This document shows positions 1-8,688 of a stretch of DNA of 64,000 bases, piece by piece; position 1 is the stretch's first letter, and each line of letters begins with the position of its first letter. The notes under the pieces are model-generated. The model did not search any database and was not told the origin of the DNA. It saw only the letters and a list, made by a program, of their open reading frames with translations. This DNA comes from Microvirga tunisiensis (GTDB taxonomy: Bacteria > Pseudomonadota > Alphaproteobacteria > Rhizobiales > Beijerinckiaceae). The stretch is taken from the NCBI RefSeq assembly GCF_009296175.1, contig NZ_VOSK01000004.1, forward strand, positions 55,702 through 119,701. Direction: 5' to 3'. Made by a program: the position numbers and the translations under genes.

Positions 1-624
1 TTGCACGGGTTTGCCTTTTCGGGGCCCACTTACAAGGTCGCTCTTACCCTGTCGCTCATGGGTGAGCCGTTCGATTACGTGCACGTGAACATGATGGAGG
101 GCGAGCATAAGCAGCCCCCTCATCTGTCCCGGCAGCGCTACGGCCAGGTGCCCTTGCTGGTCGACCGCAACAATGGACGCCACCTGTGCCAGTCGGCGGC
201 GATCCTGGAATATGTCGCCGACATGACGGGGCGGTTCGGCGGTGCCAATCTCGATGAGCGCCTGCAGGCCCGTGAGTGGATGTATTGGGATTTCGATCGT
301 CTGGCTGCGCCCTTGTACAAGGCCCGCGTGGTCAAGCTGGGCTTCCGCAAGGCCCCTGCCGAAGTGGTCGAGGATTGCCTCGCAGCGGCCAGGAGCGCTT
401 TAGGAGTTCTGGAAAGCCATCTCGCTGGCCGCGAATGGCTGGTCGGTGAGGGCGCGACCGTCGCCGATATCGACATCTACGGCGTCGTGGCTTTCGCCGG
501 TGAGGCGGGGATCGATCTTGCCGAGTATCCTCAAGTGAGCGCATGGGCGAAGCGCATCGAGGCGTTGCCCGGCTTCAAGGCGCGGGCGGATCTGCTGCCG
601 ATGGAATCCCGGGAGGCGGCATGA
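1..624 (+). CDS. Glutathione S-transferase family protein (5' end cut by the window)
   Basis: The frame is open from base 1 and lacks the first few residues of the thioredoxin-like domain, so the true start probably lies just outside the window; the TTG at base 1 is more likely an internal Leu codon. The visible protein has the GST layout: an N-terminal glutathione-binding half with the cis-proline motif (GQVPLLV) and the QSAAILEY segment that binds the gamma-glutamyl group, then an all-helical half with GEGATVADIDIYGV, the usual N-capping motif of the C-terminal domain. GSTs conjugate or reduce electrophiles and peroxides with glutathione in the cytoplasm; the substrate cannot be told here. 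The stop overlaps the next gene (ATGA), so the two are probably translated together. Confidence 0.85.
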   Translation: MHGFAFSGPTYKVALTLSLMGEPFDYVHVNMMEGEHKQPPHLSRQRYGQVPLLVDRNNGRHLCQSAAILEYVADMTGRFGGANLDERLQAREWMYWDFDRLAAPLYKARVVKLGFRKAPAEVVEDCLAAARSALGVLESHLAGREWLVGEGATVADIDIYGVVAFAGEAGIDLAEYPQVSAWAKRIEALPGFKARADLLPMESREAA

Positions 625-1079
625 GCGCCCTGTCGATCCGCGAAGCGCAGGCTGGCGATCTCGAGGCGATCATCCGTCTGCACGAGGAGGACGAGCTGGG
701 CTCGCACGGCGATGTCTGGTCGCCGGAGACCCGGCCAGCCTATGAAGCCGCCTTCGCGGCCATTCAGCGGAGCCCCGACAACAGGCTGTTCGTGGCGGCC
801 GATGGCAACGAGGTCGTCGGCACGTTCCAGCTCACCTTCATCCCCAACCTCACCGGGCGCGGCGCCATGCGCGTGAAGGTGGAGAGCGTGAAGGTGAAGG
901 CGGCGCGGCGCTCGGGCGGCATCGGCGCGCAGATAATCGCCTTTTGCGAGGACTACGCCCGCACCCACGGGGCGGCTGCGATGGAGCTGACCTCCAACAA
1001 GACCCGCAAGGACGCTCACCGCTTCTACGAGCGCTTGGGATTCGCCCGCAGCCACGAAGGCTTCAAGAAGAAGTTTTGA
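621..1079 (+). CDS. GNAT family N-acetyltransferase
   Basis: A 152-residue single-domain acetyltransferase that transfers acetyl from acetyl-CoA to an amine. The acetyl-CoA pyrophosphate loop is visible as RRSGGIGAQII near residues 95-105, followed by the family's C-terminal pattern (ELTSNKTRKDAHRFYERLGF). The ATG at 621 overlaps the stop of the GST gene (ATGA), which favours it over an in-frame upstream start that would run deep into that gene. The acceptor substrate is unknown. It ends in a convergent intergenic space carrying a paired palindrome. Confidence 0.85.
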   Translation: MSALSIREAQAGDLEAIIRLHEEDELGSHGDVWSPETRPAYEAAFAAIQRSPDNRLFVAADGNEVVGTFQLTFIPNLTGRGAMRVKVESVKVKAARRSGGIGAQIIAFCEDYARTHGAAAMELTSNKTRKDAHRFYERLGFARSHEGFKKKF

Positions 1080-1097
1080 GGACAAGGCTCGTCGCGT

Positions 1098-1184
1098 CAT
1101 GGCCGGACTGTTCCGGCCATCTCGATTGGAAAGGTGCAGCGATCCTCGGGCCGGAATCACCGGCGCAAGGCCGGTGATGACGAG
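1098..1184. repeat. Dispersed paired-palindrome element, copy 1
   Basis: Two short palindromes in tandem: one built on tcatggccgg...ccggccat and one on atcaccggc...gccggtgatgacg. Related copies occur at 2417, 9852, 17031, 23615, 26930, 30106 and 52429. This copy lies between convergent genes (GNAT on plus, small exported protein on minus). Confidence 0.75.
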
Positions 1185-1205
1185 GTTGTGTTTCCCGAAG
1201 ATGCC

Positions 1206-1457
1206 TCAGGCCTTCATGCCGCCCTTCAGGCGCGTGTTGCACTCGCTCCAGAACTTCGGCCACTTGGCGTCCTTGGCGAGCTTGCCGCCGGCCTTGGCTT
1301 CCTTCCACTCGGCGCTGCACTTGGTCATGCGCTCACGAGCGGCGAGCTGCGCTGCCGTCGGCTCCTTCTTCGGCTTCATCTCCATGGCGGCCTGAGCGGC
1401 GCCGGCCATGGACAAGGCCATCGCGGCGGCGAGAGCGGAGCTCACAATTCGGTTCAT
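1206..1457 (-). CDS. Small exported two-cysteine protein, PsiF-like pattern
   Basis: An 83-residue protein with a clear Sec signal peptide (about residues 1-23, ending AGAAQA|A). The mature part is lysine-rich and helical, with two cysteines in the pattern RMTKC...FWSEC about 28 residues apart. This resembles the PsiF repeat (phosphate-starvation family), but the match is only to the spacing and charge pattern, so the function is unassigned. An ATG at 1457 is preferred over a longer frame starting at 1565 because the signal peptide begins exactly there. Confidence 0.65.
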   Translation of the reverse strand: MNRIVSSALAAAMALSMAGAAQAAMEMKPKKEPTAAQLAARERMTKCSAEWKEAKAGGKLAKDAKWPKFWSECNTRLKGGMKA

Positions 1458-1644
1458 CGTTGGATCCCCCTTGGCGCATTTTTGCGTCAGGGACCATCTC
1501 ATGATGAAACAATAAAACATGCAAGCGCCAAAGGGCAGCCATGCAGGCTTTCCACGGAATTTCATTGAAGGCGGTGGTGTCAGTTCCGATCTTATGTCTT
1601 AACGTCCGGCACGAACCTGTGCGTTACGCAGGGAGAGGCAATCC

Positions 1645-2352
1645 ATGGCGGCTTCCACGCAGCAACCGATCGATCTCTATTACTGGCCGACGCCGAACGG
1701 GTGGAAGATCACCATCATGCTCGAGGAATGCGGGCTGCCCTATGCGATCCACCCGATCAATATCGGCAAGGGCGACCAGTTCCAGCCTGAGTTCCTGGCG
1801 ATCTCGCCCAACAACAAGATGCCCGCCATCGTCGATCATGAGGGCCCCGACGGCCAGCCGATCTCCGTCTTCGAGTCCGGGGCGATCCTGCAATATCTCG
1901 GCCGCAAGACCGGGCAATTCTATCCGCAGGACGAGCGGGCGCGGATCGAGGTCGACCAGTGGCTGTTCTGGCAGATGGGTGGCTTCGGCCCCATGCTCGG
2001 CCAGACGCACCATTTTCGGATCTATGCGCCGGAACAGGTGCCCTATGCCATCGACCGCTACACCAACGAGACCAACCGCCTCTACGGTGTGCTGAACAAG
2101 CGCCTCGAGGATCGGGAATTCGTGGCCGGCGAGTATTCCATCGCCGATATGGCCATCGCCCCGTGGGCCAAGCTGTGGGAACGCCAGGGCCAGAACATCG
2201 ATGAATTTCCCCATGCGAAGCGCTGGCTCGAAACCGTGCTCGCCCGTCCTGCCGTCCAGCGCGGCATCGCGGTGAGTTCCGGCGACCGCGAGAAGACCGA
2301 CCTGACGGACCCGAAGGTTCAGGCCGTGCTGTTCGGCCAAAGGGCGCGGTGA
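1645..2352 (+). CDS. yfcG: YfcG-like Nu-class glutathione transferase / disulfide-bond reductase
   Basis: A 235-residue protein closely following E. coli YfcG: N-terminal PTPNGWKITIMLEE, the SPNNKMPAIVDH cis-proline stretch, the FESGAILQYL glutathione-binding motif, and the family-specific WLFWQMGGFGPMLGQ and HFRIYAPEQVPYAIDRY stretches. Nu-class enzymes have little transferase activity; they reduce disulfides using two bound glutathione molecules through a Thr-Pro-Asn motif, seen here as TPN at residues 16-18. It has its own upstream space and ends at a convergent junction with the DUF2147 gene. Confidence 0.9.
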   Translation: MAASTQQPIDLYYWPTPNGWKITIMLEECGLPYAIHPINIGKGDQFQPEFLAISPNNKMPAIVDHEGPDGQPISVFESGAILQYLGRKTGQFYPQDERARIEVDQWLFWQMGGFGPMLGQTHHFRIYAPEQVPYAIDRYTNETNRLYGVLNKRLEDREFVAGEYSIADMAIAPWAKLWERQGQNIDEFPHAKRWLETVLARPAVQRGIAVSSGDREKTDLTDPKVQAVLFGQRAR

Positions 2353-2416
2353 GGCCTGTCACCATTACCCTTCCCCTAGCGGGACAGGGTAATGCGATCC
2401 GGTGAGACCTTTCCGG

Positions 2417-2505
2417 TCATGGCCGGGCTTGTCCCGTCCATCCCAATTCGGTGAGGCGCCACGCTTTCCAAGCGGGATCACCGGCACGAGCCCGGTGCTG
2501 ACGAG
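2417..2505. repeat. Dispersed paired-palindrome element, copy 2
   Basis: The same two palindromes as copy 1 and in the same order: the catggccggg module at about 2417-2442 and the gatcaccggc module at about 2476-2505. It lies between convergent genes. Confidence 0.75.
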
Positions 2506-2598
2506 GGAGGGAGAGCATTGCCGATACTCGTCAGGCGCATCGCCTCGACTTTGCGGCCCCACCCCTGATCCTTCCCACAGGGGGAGGAAGAAGATGCC

Positions 2599-3003
2599 TC
2601 AATTCGCCTTCGTCCAGGTCTGCGACCGGCAGATCAGGCCGCCGAGGACGCAGCCGGAGAGCTGCAGGGTGTTCGGGCTCATCACCTTGAGCTTGCCCGT
2701 ATAGGTCTTGCCGTCCTGGGGATTGTAGAGCTGACCGCTGAAACCGTCGCTGGACGGCCTGATGTCCGAGATCATCTGGACGCCCACCATGCTGCGCTCC
2801 CGAAGGTTTGGGTCCGGATTGTTCGTGTCCTTCTGGTAGGTGGAGGACACGATAATGCCGCACAGAGCGGTGCCGCATTTGGCAATCCTCACGCGGGTAT
2901 CGCCGCTCTGCGTGAGCCAGGTCCCGCTCGGATCGGGCGACTGGGCCTGCGCAGGAAGCCCCAGCAGGGCAAGGCCGAAGGCCGCCAGAATCGCTTGTTT
3001 CAT
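2599..3003 (-). CDS. DUF2147 family secreted protein
   Basis: A 134-residue protein with a signal peptide (residues 1-20, cleavage after PAQAQ). The mature part matches the DUF2147 layout: an opening DPSGTWLTQSGDTRVRIAKC, a CGIIVS strand, a Y-PQDGKTYTGKLKV segment, and a terminal GCVLGGLICRSQTWTK. Members are small lipocalin-like periplasmic beta-barrels of unknown biochemical role. Cysteine pairs near residues 43/48 and 118/125 could form disulfides. Confidence 0.8.
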   Translation of the reverse strand: MKQAILAAFGLALLGLPAQAQSPDPSGTWLTQSGDTRVRIAKCGTALCGIIVSSTYQKDTNNPDPNLRERSMVGVQMISDIRPSSDGFSGQLYNPQDGKTYTGKLKVMSPNTLQLSGCVLGGLICRSQTWTKAN

Positions 3004-3171
3004 CGAGAATTCCCTCTATCTCGGTCTTCACCGGGCCGATCACCCAGAAGAGTAGGGGAGGCCATTAAGCTTTCCAAGCGGGCGAGGGCAAAAGGCGCTT
3101 GAGGGCAGGGGGCCTCGTCGCTATAAGCGCCGCACCTCATTATTTCCCCATTCCCATAAAAGCGAGTTGTC

Positions 3172-3594
<423 letters not shown>

Positions 3595-3623
3595 GCTCTC
3601 AAGAGCCTGCTGACCTAACGTTT

Positions 3624-3647
3624 AGGCCGCCTTCCGGGCGGCCTTTT
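3624..3647 (+). terminator. Rho-independent terminator of ndk
   Basis: A perfect 8-bp stem (aggccgcc / ggcggcct) with a 5-nt loop followed by four T residues, 30 nt after the ndk stop. Confidence 0.85.
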
Positions 3648-3681
3648 CATTTCTCAGCTCTTCCCCCATCATGCGCCCGCC

Positions 3682-5808
3682 ATGAACCAAGCTCCCTGCA
3701 TCGAACGCCGTGCATCCGTCTGCCCGCACGACTGCCCCTCCGTGTGCTCCCTCGAGGTCAAGGTGATCGACGGGCGCACCATCGGTCGCGTGCACGGGGC
3801 GAAGAGCAACAGCTACACGGCGGGCGTGATCTGCGCGAAGGTGGCACGCTATGCGGAGCGCATCCATCATCCGGACCGGCTGCTCTATCCCTTGAAGCGC
3901 ACCGGCCCGAAGGGATCGGGTCAGTTCGAGCGCATTTCCTGGGACGAAGCCCTCGACATCGTGGCCGAAAAATTCCTGGAGGCGGAACGGGAGTTCGGCT
4001 CCGAGTCCGTCTGGCCCTACTACTATGCCGGCACCATGGGCTACGTGATGCGCGACGGCATCAACCGCCTGCGCCATGTGAAGAAGTACTCCGGCCAGTA
4101 TTCCACCATCTGCACCGCCATGAGCTGGACCGGCTACGTGGCGGGTACCGGCCATCTGCGGGGTGCCGATCCGCGCGAGATGGCGGTCTCCGATTGCATC
4201 GTGATCTGGGGAACGAACCCGGTTCACACCCAGGTCAACGTGATGACCCACGCCATGAAGGCGCGCAAGGAGCGCGGCGCCAAGATCGTGGCCATCGACA
4301 TCTACCAGAACGCCACCATGAAGCAGGCCGACATGGCCCTGCTGGTGAAGCCCGGCACGGACGGCGCGCTCGCCTGCACGGTGATGCACGTGCTCTTCCG
4401 CGACGGTCTGGCGGATCGGGATTATCTGGAGCGCTACACCGATCATCCGCATGAGCTCGAAGAGCATCTGCGCACGCGCGATCCGGCCTGGGCTTCGGCC
4501 ATCACCGGCCTGTCAGTGGAGGAGATCGAGGCCTTCGCCAGACTCGTCGGCACGACCAAGCGCACCTATTTCCGCCTCGGCTTCGGCTTCGCGCGCCAAC
4601 GCAACGGCGTGGTCAACATGCATGCCGCGCTGTCCATCCCGGCCGTCACAGGCGCTTGGAAATATGAAGGCGGCGGCGCGCTTCATTCCAACAGCGGCAT
4701 CTTCCATTGGAACAAGGCGCTGATCGAAGGCCACGATGCGGTCGACCGGTCGATCCGCATTCTCGACCAGTCGCAGATTGGCCGCGTCCTCACCGGAGAC
4801 GCCGAGGCGCTCTGCAACGGCCCCCCGATCAAGGCGATGCTGATCCAGAACACCAATCCGGTCTCCGTCGCGCCGGAGCAGGAGCTGGTGAAGCAGGGCT
4901 TTGCCCGCGAGGATCTCTTCGTCTGCGTCCACGAGCAGTTCATGACCGAGACGGCCCTCATGGCCGATATCGTGCTGCCCGCGACCATGTTCATGGAGCA
5001 CGACGATCTCTATTCCGGCGGCGGGCACCAGCATTTTCAGGTCGGACCCAAGCTCATCGACGCGCCGGGCGAATGCCGCTCCAACCACGAGGTCTTCCAT
5101 GGGCTGGCCGGGCGCCTGGGCGCCGAGCACCGCGGTTTCGCCATGGAGCCGCGCGAGATCATCGATTGGACGCTTCAAAACTCCGGCTGGGGCAGTCTCG
5201 AAACCCTGGAAGCCCACGTTCATTTCGATGCGCAGCCGCCTTTCGAGGAGGCGCATTTCCTCAACGGCTTCGGCTATCCGGACGGCAGGTTCCGCTTCAA
5301 GCCCGACTGGACCGGGATCCCGTCCTACAACAACGGCCCCATGGGCCCCTGGGCCAGCATGCCGGCCTTCCCGGACCATTGGGGCGTGATCGAGGCAGCG
5401 ACCGAGGAACACCCGTTCCGCCTCGCCACGAGCCCGGCCCGCAACTTCCTCAATTCCAGCTTTAACGAGACCCCGACCTCCCGCGACAAGGAGCGGCGGC
5501 CCGAGGTGATGATCCACCCGCTCGATGCGCAGCCGCAGGGCATCGCCGACGGCGACTGGGTGAGATTGAAGAACCACCGCGGCGACGTCTATCTTCGCGC
5601 CAAGTTCTTCGACGGGGTGCGGCGAGGCGTGCTGATCGCCGAAGGCATCTGGCCGAACGCCGCCCACCCCTTCGGGCGCGGCATCAACACGCTCACGGGC
5701 GGCGACCAGGTGGCGCCCTATGGCGGCGCGGCCTTCCACGACAGCCGGGTGGCTTTGGAAAAGGCCACGCCTGACCTTGGGCAATGCGACCATAGTCTCA
5801 TTTTATGA
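3682..5808 (+). CDS. Molybdopterin-dependent oxidoreductase, DMSO-reductase superfamily (cytoplasmic)
   Basis: A 708-residue catalytic subunit. An N-terminal 4Fe-4S motif is visible as C14-x3-C18-x3-C22-x28-C51, followed by the bis-MGD-binding Mo domains (YYYAGTMGYVMRDG, VIWGTNPVHTQVN, DIVLPATMFMEHDDLYSGGG) and a C-terminal dinucleotide-binding domain (FRLATSPARNFLNSS ... GINTLTGGDQVAPYGGAAFHDSRV). There is no twin-arginine leader, so it should act in the cytoplasm. No electron-transfer or membrane subunit lies beside it, so the substrate and redox partner are unknown. It resembles the soluble single-subunit COG0243 group rather than a respiratory enzyme. Confidence 0.85.
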   Translation: MNQAPCIERRASVCPHDCPSVCSLEVKVIDGRTIGRVHGAKSNSYTAGVICAKVARYAERIHHPDRLLYPLKRTGPKGSGQFERISWDEALDIVAEKFLEAEREFGSESVWPYYYAGTMGYVMRDGINRLRHVKKYSGQYSTICTAMSWTGYVAGTGHLRGADPREMAVSDCIVIWGTNPVHTQVNVMTHAMKARKERGAKIVAIDIYQNATMKQADMALLVKPGTDGALACTVMHVLFRDGLADRDYLERYTDHPHELEEHLRTRDPAWASAITGLSVEEIEAFARLVGTTKRTYFRLGFGFARQRNGVVNMHAALSIPAVTGAWKYEGGGALHSNSGIFHWNKALIEGHDAVDRSIRILDQSQIGRVLTGDAEALCNGPPIKAMLIQNTNPVSVAPEQELVKQGFAREDLFVCVHEQFMTETALMADIVLPATMFMEHDDLYSGGGHQHFQVGPKLIDAPGECRSNHEVFHGLAGRLGAEHRGFAMEPREIIDWTLQNSGWGSLETLEAHVHFDAQPPFEEAHFLNGFGYPDGRFRFKPDWTGIPSYNNGPMGPWASMPAFPDHWGVIEAATEEHPFRLATSPARNFLNSSFNETPTSRDKERRPEVMIHPLDAQPQGIADGDWVRLKNHRGDVYLRAKFFDGVRRGVLIAEGIWPNAAHPFGRGINTLTGGDQVAPYGGAAFHDSRVALEKATPDLGQCDHSLIL

Positions 5809-5834
5809 TACATTATATCATCTGATTATGGTCA

Positions 5835-5859
5835 AGCCTCGAACAACTCGTTCGAGGCT
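5835..5859. repeat. Perfect inverted repeat upstream of the double-glycine peptide gene
   Basis: A 10-bp perfect stem (agcctcgaac / gttcgaggct) with a 5-nt loop, directly after an AT-rich stretch at about 5799-5830 that is unusual for this GC-rich sequence. There is no T-run, so it is either a weak terminator for the oxidoreductase gene or an operator or leader structure for the peptide gene 57 nt downstream. Confidence 0.5.
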
Positions 5860-5915
5860 CGCGTCGGCAGCTCACGCTGGATGCATGCGATCAACCAGAC
5901 CATAAGGAATCAGGC

Positions 5916-6110
5916 ATGTCTGAAGTGAAAATGACTGATGATTTCGCGCATCAGGACTTCGATGCTGTTTCAATGCAGACGGAGAGGCGGATTGGCCTTT
6001 CGGTCGAAGAAGCCGCCGCACCGGTCGTTCTGAGTGCCGAGGATCTCGCGTTCGTGGCCGGCGGTCTCCTGACCCGAAAGGTGAACGAATACGAAGGGCA
6101 GCACCGATAG
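5916..6110 (+). CDS. Double-glycine leader peptide precursor (candidate C39-exporter substrate)
   Basis: A 64-residue ORF starting 6 nt after an aaggaa-like ribosome site. Residues 39-50 read LSAEDLAFVAGG, matching the double-glycine leader pattern LSxxELxxVxGG cut by C39 peptidases. The long acidic leader (1-50) would be removed to release a 14-residue hydrophilic core with no cysteine, too short and polar for a typical pore-forming class II bacteriocin; a signalling or otherwise modified peptide is possible. A good terminator follows at 6141. No immunity or modification gene is adjacent. A C39 peptidase/ABC exporter with its adaptor lies at 18720-22141. The leader match is seen directly; the link to the exporter is inference. 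Confidence 0.6.
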   Translation: MSEVKMTDDFAHQDFDAVSMQTERRIGLSVEEAAAPVVLSAEDLAFVAGGLLTRKVNEYEGQHR

Positions 6111-6140
6111 GACTCGTCTGTGAGGCTTCGAGCAGACCCG

Positions 6141-6168
6141 GAACGGCACCTCGCGTGCCGTTCTTTCT
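6141..6168 (+). terminator. Rho-independent terminator after the double-glycine peptide gene
   Basis: A perfect 9-bp stem (gaacggcac / gtgccgttc) with a 5-nt loop, then tttct, 30 nt after the peptide stop. It shows that the peptide gene is an independent transcription unit. Confidence 0.8.
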
Positions 6169-6287
6169 GCAATGGTCGCGAGAAGTTTGGTCAGACCTTC
6201 TTAAGGCTATCCGCAGCTGCCCCTTGATCCCGAACGGCCAAGCCTATTCTTAAGGCCGAACGTGATTTCATCTCTGGGGAGCCATCC

Positions 6288-6653
6288 ATGACCTCGATTA
6301 TCCGCGCGCTGCTCGTGGCAGCCGCCGTGTCTGTCAGCGCGACGTCGGCCTTCGCCGCCGCCTCCAACATGCCGACCCAATACCAGCCCGATCCGGCGCT
6401 GAAGACCGAAAACGTTGCCCAGCTTCGCGCACGGGTGAGCCAGGCCTGCTCGATCACGCAAGCTCGGCTCCAGAGCGGCGTCGGCGAGGCGTCCCTGAGC
6501 CGCGGCTGCGACTGCTATGCCGGCCGCACGATGCGCTCATTGAGTGCCGACGAGCTCCAGGCCTATCGGGATACGGGCGTGTTCAACGATACCGCCCGCG
6601 AGAAGGCTCTCACGGCCCTCGACGCCTGCAAGCTGCCACGGCCGCAGATTTAA
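6288..6653 (+). CDS. Exported cysteine-containing protein of unknown function
   Basis: A 121-residue protein with a signal peptide (about residues 1-23, SATSAFA|A). The mature part has four cysteines (QACSIT, RGCDCYAG, DACKLP), a C-x-C pair among them, and is otherwise helical. No family is recognised. The arrangement suggests a disulfide-stabilised periplasmic protein. A GGGGAG ribosome site precedes the ATG. Confidence 0.65.
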   Translation: MTSIIRALLVAAAVSVSATSAFAAASNMPTQYQPDPALKTENVAQLRARVSQACSITQARLQSGVGEASLSRGCDCYAGRTMRSLSADELQAYRDTGVFNDTAREKALTALDACKLPRPQI

Positions 6654-6724
6654 GGATGTCCGGAGAGCATTGGGGACGGCCGGAGGCTTTGCCGCTTTCC
6701 GTCCGATGCTCTAGATTTTGCGCC

Positions 6725-7996
6725 ATGCGCGTATCGGTCAACTTTGCCCGCTTCTCGGCCGTCGCCCTTGCGGCGTTCGTCGCGTGTGTCGTGCCGATGC
6801 CTGGGGCCTCGACGCTCCAGGCGCAGGACACGCGCCTCGCCGCCGAAGCGCAGTTCCGCGACTGGCTCACGCAGACCGTCTGGCCCGACGCGCAGAAGCA
6901 GGGTGTCTCCCGGGAGACGTTCGAGCGGAACGTGGCGGCGATCGGGCTCGACTGGGATCTCCCGGAACTTCAGCCGCCAGGCCAGGCAGCTCCGCCCGAC
7001 GATCAGCGGCAAGCGGAGTTCCAGAGCCCTGGCCGCTATTTCGCCCAGGCTCAACTCGCATCGCTTGCGAAGAGCGGCCGCGACCTCCTGCAGCGATGGG
7101 CCTCCGTTCTCGACGGCATCGAGCGGCGTTACGGCGTGCCGCGGGAGATCATCGTTGCGATATGGGGAAGGGAGTCGCAATTCGGCCGCGTTACTGCCCG
7201 GCATCAGGCTCTGCGGGTTCTGGCCACGCAGGCTTTCATGGGACGCAGGCGCGCGCTGTACTATCCGGAGCTTCTGGCCGCTCTGGTGATCCTCGAGGAG
7301 GATCATTTTTCCGGCGAGACCCTGTTGTCGTCCTGGGCCGGAGCCATGGGGCAACCGCAGCTTCTCCCATCGAAATTCCTGCGATACGCGGTCGATGCCG
7401 ATGCGGACGGGCGGAGGGATGTCTGGCATTCGGTGCCGGACTCCCTGGCATCCATCGCGAACTATCTGCGCGAGCATGGCTGGAAGCCGGATTTGCGCTG
7501 GGGCTTCGAGGCGAGCCTGCCGCAGGCTGTCTCCTGTACGCTCGAAGGACCGCGACAGGGCAGGCCCATGCTGGAGTGGCTGCGGCTCGGTCCGACGCCT
7601 GCCGCCGGCGGCACCTCGCCCGAGTGGAACGGCAATGCGACCGCCTTCCTGGTGATGCCCGCGGGGCGCCTGGGGCCGGCCTTCCTAGTGTCCGAGAATT
7701 TCTACGTCCTCAAGCAGTACAACGAGTCCGACCTGTATGCCCTCTTCATCGGCCACCTCGCCGATCGCATGCGCGGTGCCTCGGCATTCACAGGATCGTG
7801 GCAGCCGATCGACACTCTGCGGCGCGGCCAAATCCAGGCCCTGCAGGAGCGATTGAAGAGCCAAGGCTACGATGTCGGAAAGGTCGACGGCCTCGTCGGC
7901 TTCGCCACGCGTACGGCTATCGGACAATGGCAGAGCAAAAGCGGGCGCGACGAGACTTGTTTCCCTGACGCGGCGCTTGTGCAGGCCCTTCGTTAG
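6725..7996 (+). CDS. Lytic murein transglycosylase, MltB type, with peptidoglycan-binding domain
   Basis: A 423-residue periplasmic enzyme that cleaves the MurNAc-GlcNAc bond of peptidoglycan to leave a 1,6-anhydro end. A signal peptide spans about residues 1-35. The SLT_2/MltB domain follows (FRDWLTQTVWPDAQKQGVS; catalytic Glu in AIWGRESQFG; GAMGQPQLLPSKFLRYAVD), and a C-terminal PG_binding_1 domain ends the protein (RRGQIQALQERLKSQGYDVG...GFATRTAIGQWQ). The ATG at 6725 is chosen because the signal peptide starts there; the frame is open 69 nt further upstream. It converges on purN with only 44 nt between. Confidence 0.9.
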   Translation: MRVSVNFARFSAVALAAFVACVVPMPGASTLQAQDTRLAAEAQFRDWLTQTVWPDAQKQGVSRETFERNVAAIGLDWDLPELQPPGQAAPPDDQRQAEFQSPGRYFAQAQLASLAKSGRDLLQRWASVLDGIERRYGVPREIIVAIWGRESQFGRVTARHQALRVLATQAFMGRRRALYYPELLAALVILEEDHFSGETLLSSWAGAMGQPQLLPSKFLRYAVDADADGRRDVWHSVPDSLASIANYLREHGWKPDLRWGFEASLPQAVSCTLEGPRQGRPMLEWLRLGPTPAAGGTSPEWNGNATAFLVMPAGRLGPAFLVSENFYVLKQYNESDLYALFIGHLADRMRGASAFTGSWQPIDTLRRGQIQALQERLKSQGYDVGKVDGLVGFATRTAIGQWQSKSGRDETCFPDAALVQALR

Positions 7997-8040
7997 GTCC
8001 GCTGGTAGGATACGAAGAACCCGCCCGCGGATCCGATGCT

Positions 8041-8688
8041 CTACCCCGGCGAACGCAGCGCGCCGCTCGCGTCCCAGCCGCGCGAGAACGCCACCCGGCC
8101 GTTCTCCAGCCGCGCCGTCCCGTCGCAGATCATCCGCAGGGCTTGCGGATAAAGCTTGTGCTCCTGCACGATCACCCGCGCGGCGAGACGCTCTTCCGTG
8201 TCGCCGGGCACCACCGGCACGGCCGCCTGGGCGATGATGGGGCCGGCATCGAGCTCCGGCACCACGAAATGCACCGTGCAGCCATGCACCAGCACGCCTT
8301 CCTCCAGTGCCCGGCGATGGGTCTGTGTGCCGCGGAACAGGGGCAGGAGGGAGGGGTGGACATTGACCATCCGGCCGGCCCACCGTTCCACGAACCCATC
8401 GGTGAGAACCCGCATGAAGCCGGCAAGGCAGATGAACGCGATGGCGTGCTCGGCCAGCGCCGCATCCATCGCCTGCTCGAAATCCTCCCGGGTGGAGTGA
8501 GCCTTGTGGTCGATCACGCAGGTCGCAATCCCGGCCGCCTTCGCCCGCTCGAGACCCGCCGCGTCGGGGCGGTTCGACAGGACGAGGGCGATCTCGGCCG
8601 GGAAATCCGGAGCGCGGGCCGCCTCGATCAGCGAGACCATGTTCGATCCGCGCCCGGAAATCAGGATGGCGACGCGGCAGCGGGCCAT
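8041..8688 (-). CDS. purN: Phosphoribosylglycinamide formyltransferase
   Basis: A 215-residue enzyme that formylates GAR with 10-formyl-THF in purine synthesis. The phosphate-binding ISGRGSNM loop near residues 10-17, the catalytic Asn-His segment (MVNVHPSLLPLFRG, with His in VHPSLLP), and the HFVVPELDAGPII folate-binding stretch with the catalytic Asp are all present. The start codon shares one base with the purM stop, so the two are translationally coupled. Confidence 0.97.
   Translation of the reverse strand: MARCRVAILISGRGSNMVSLIEAARAPDFPAEIALVLSNRPDAAGLERAKAAGIATCVIDHKAHSTREDFEQAMDAALAEHAIAFICLAGFMRVLTDGFVERWAGRMVNVHPSLLPLFRGTQTHRRALEEGVLVHGCTVHFVVPELDAGPIIAQAAVPVVPGDTEERLAARVIVQEHKLYPQALRMICDGTARLENGRVAFSRGWDASGALRSPG

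Noticed and set aside
5916..6110. Reading the 64-residue peptide as a cysteine-rich modified RiPP
   Set aside because: The core after GG has no Cys, Ser and only one Thr, and no modification enzyme is nearby.
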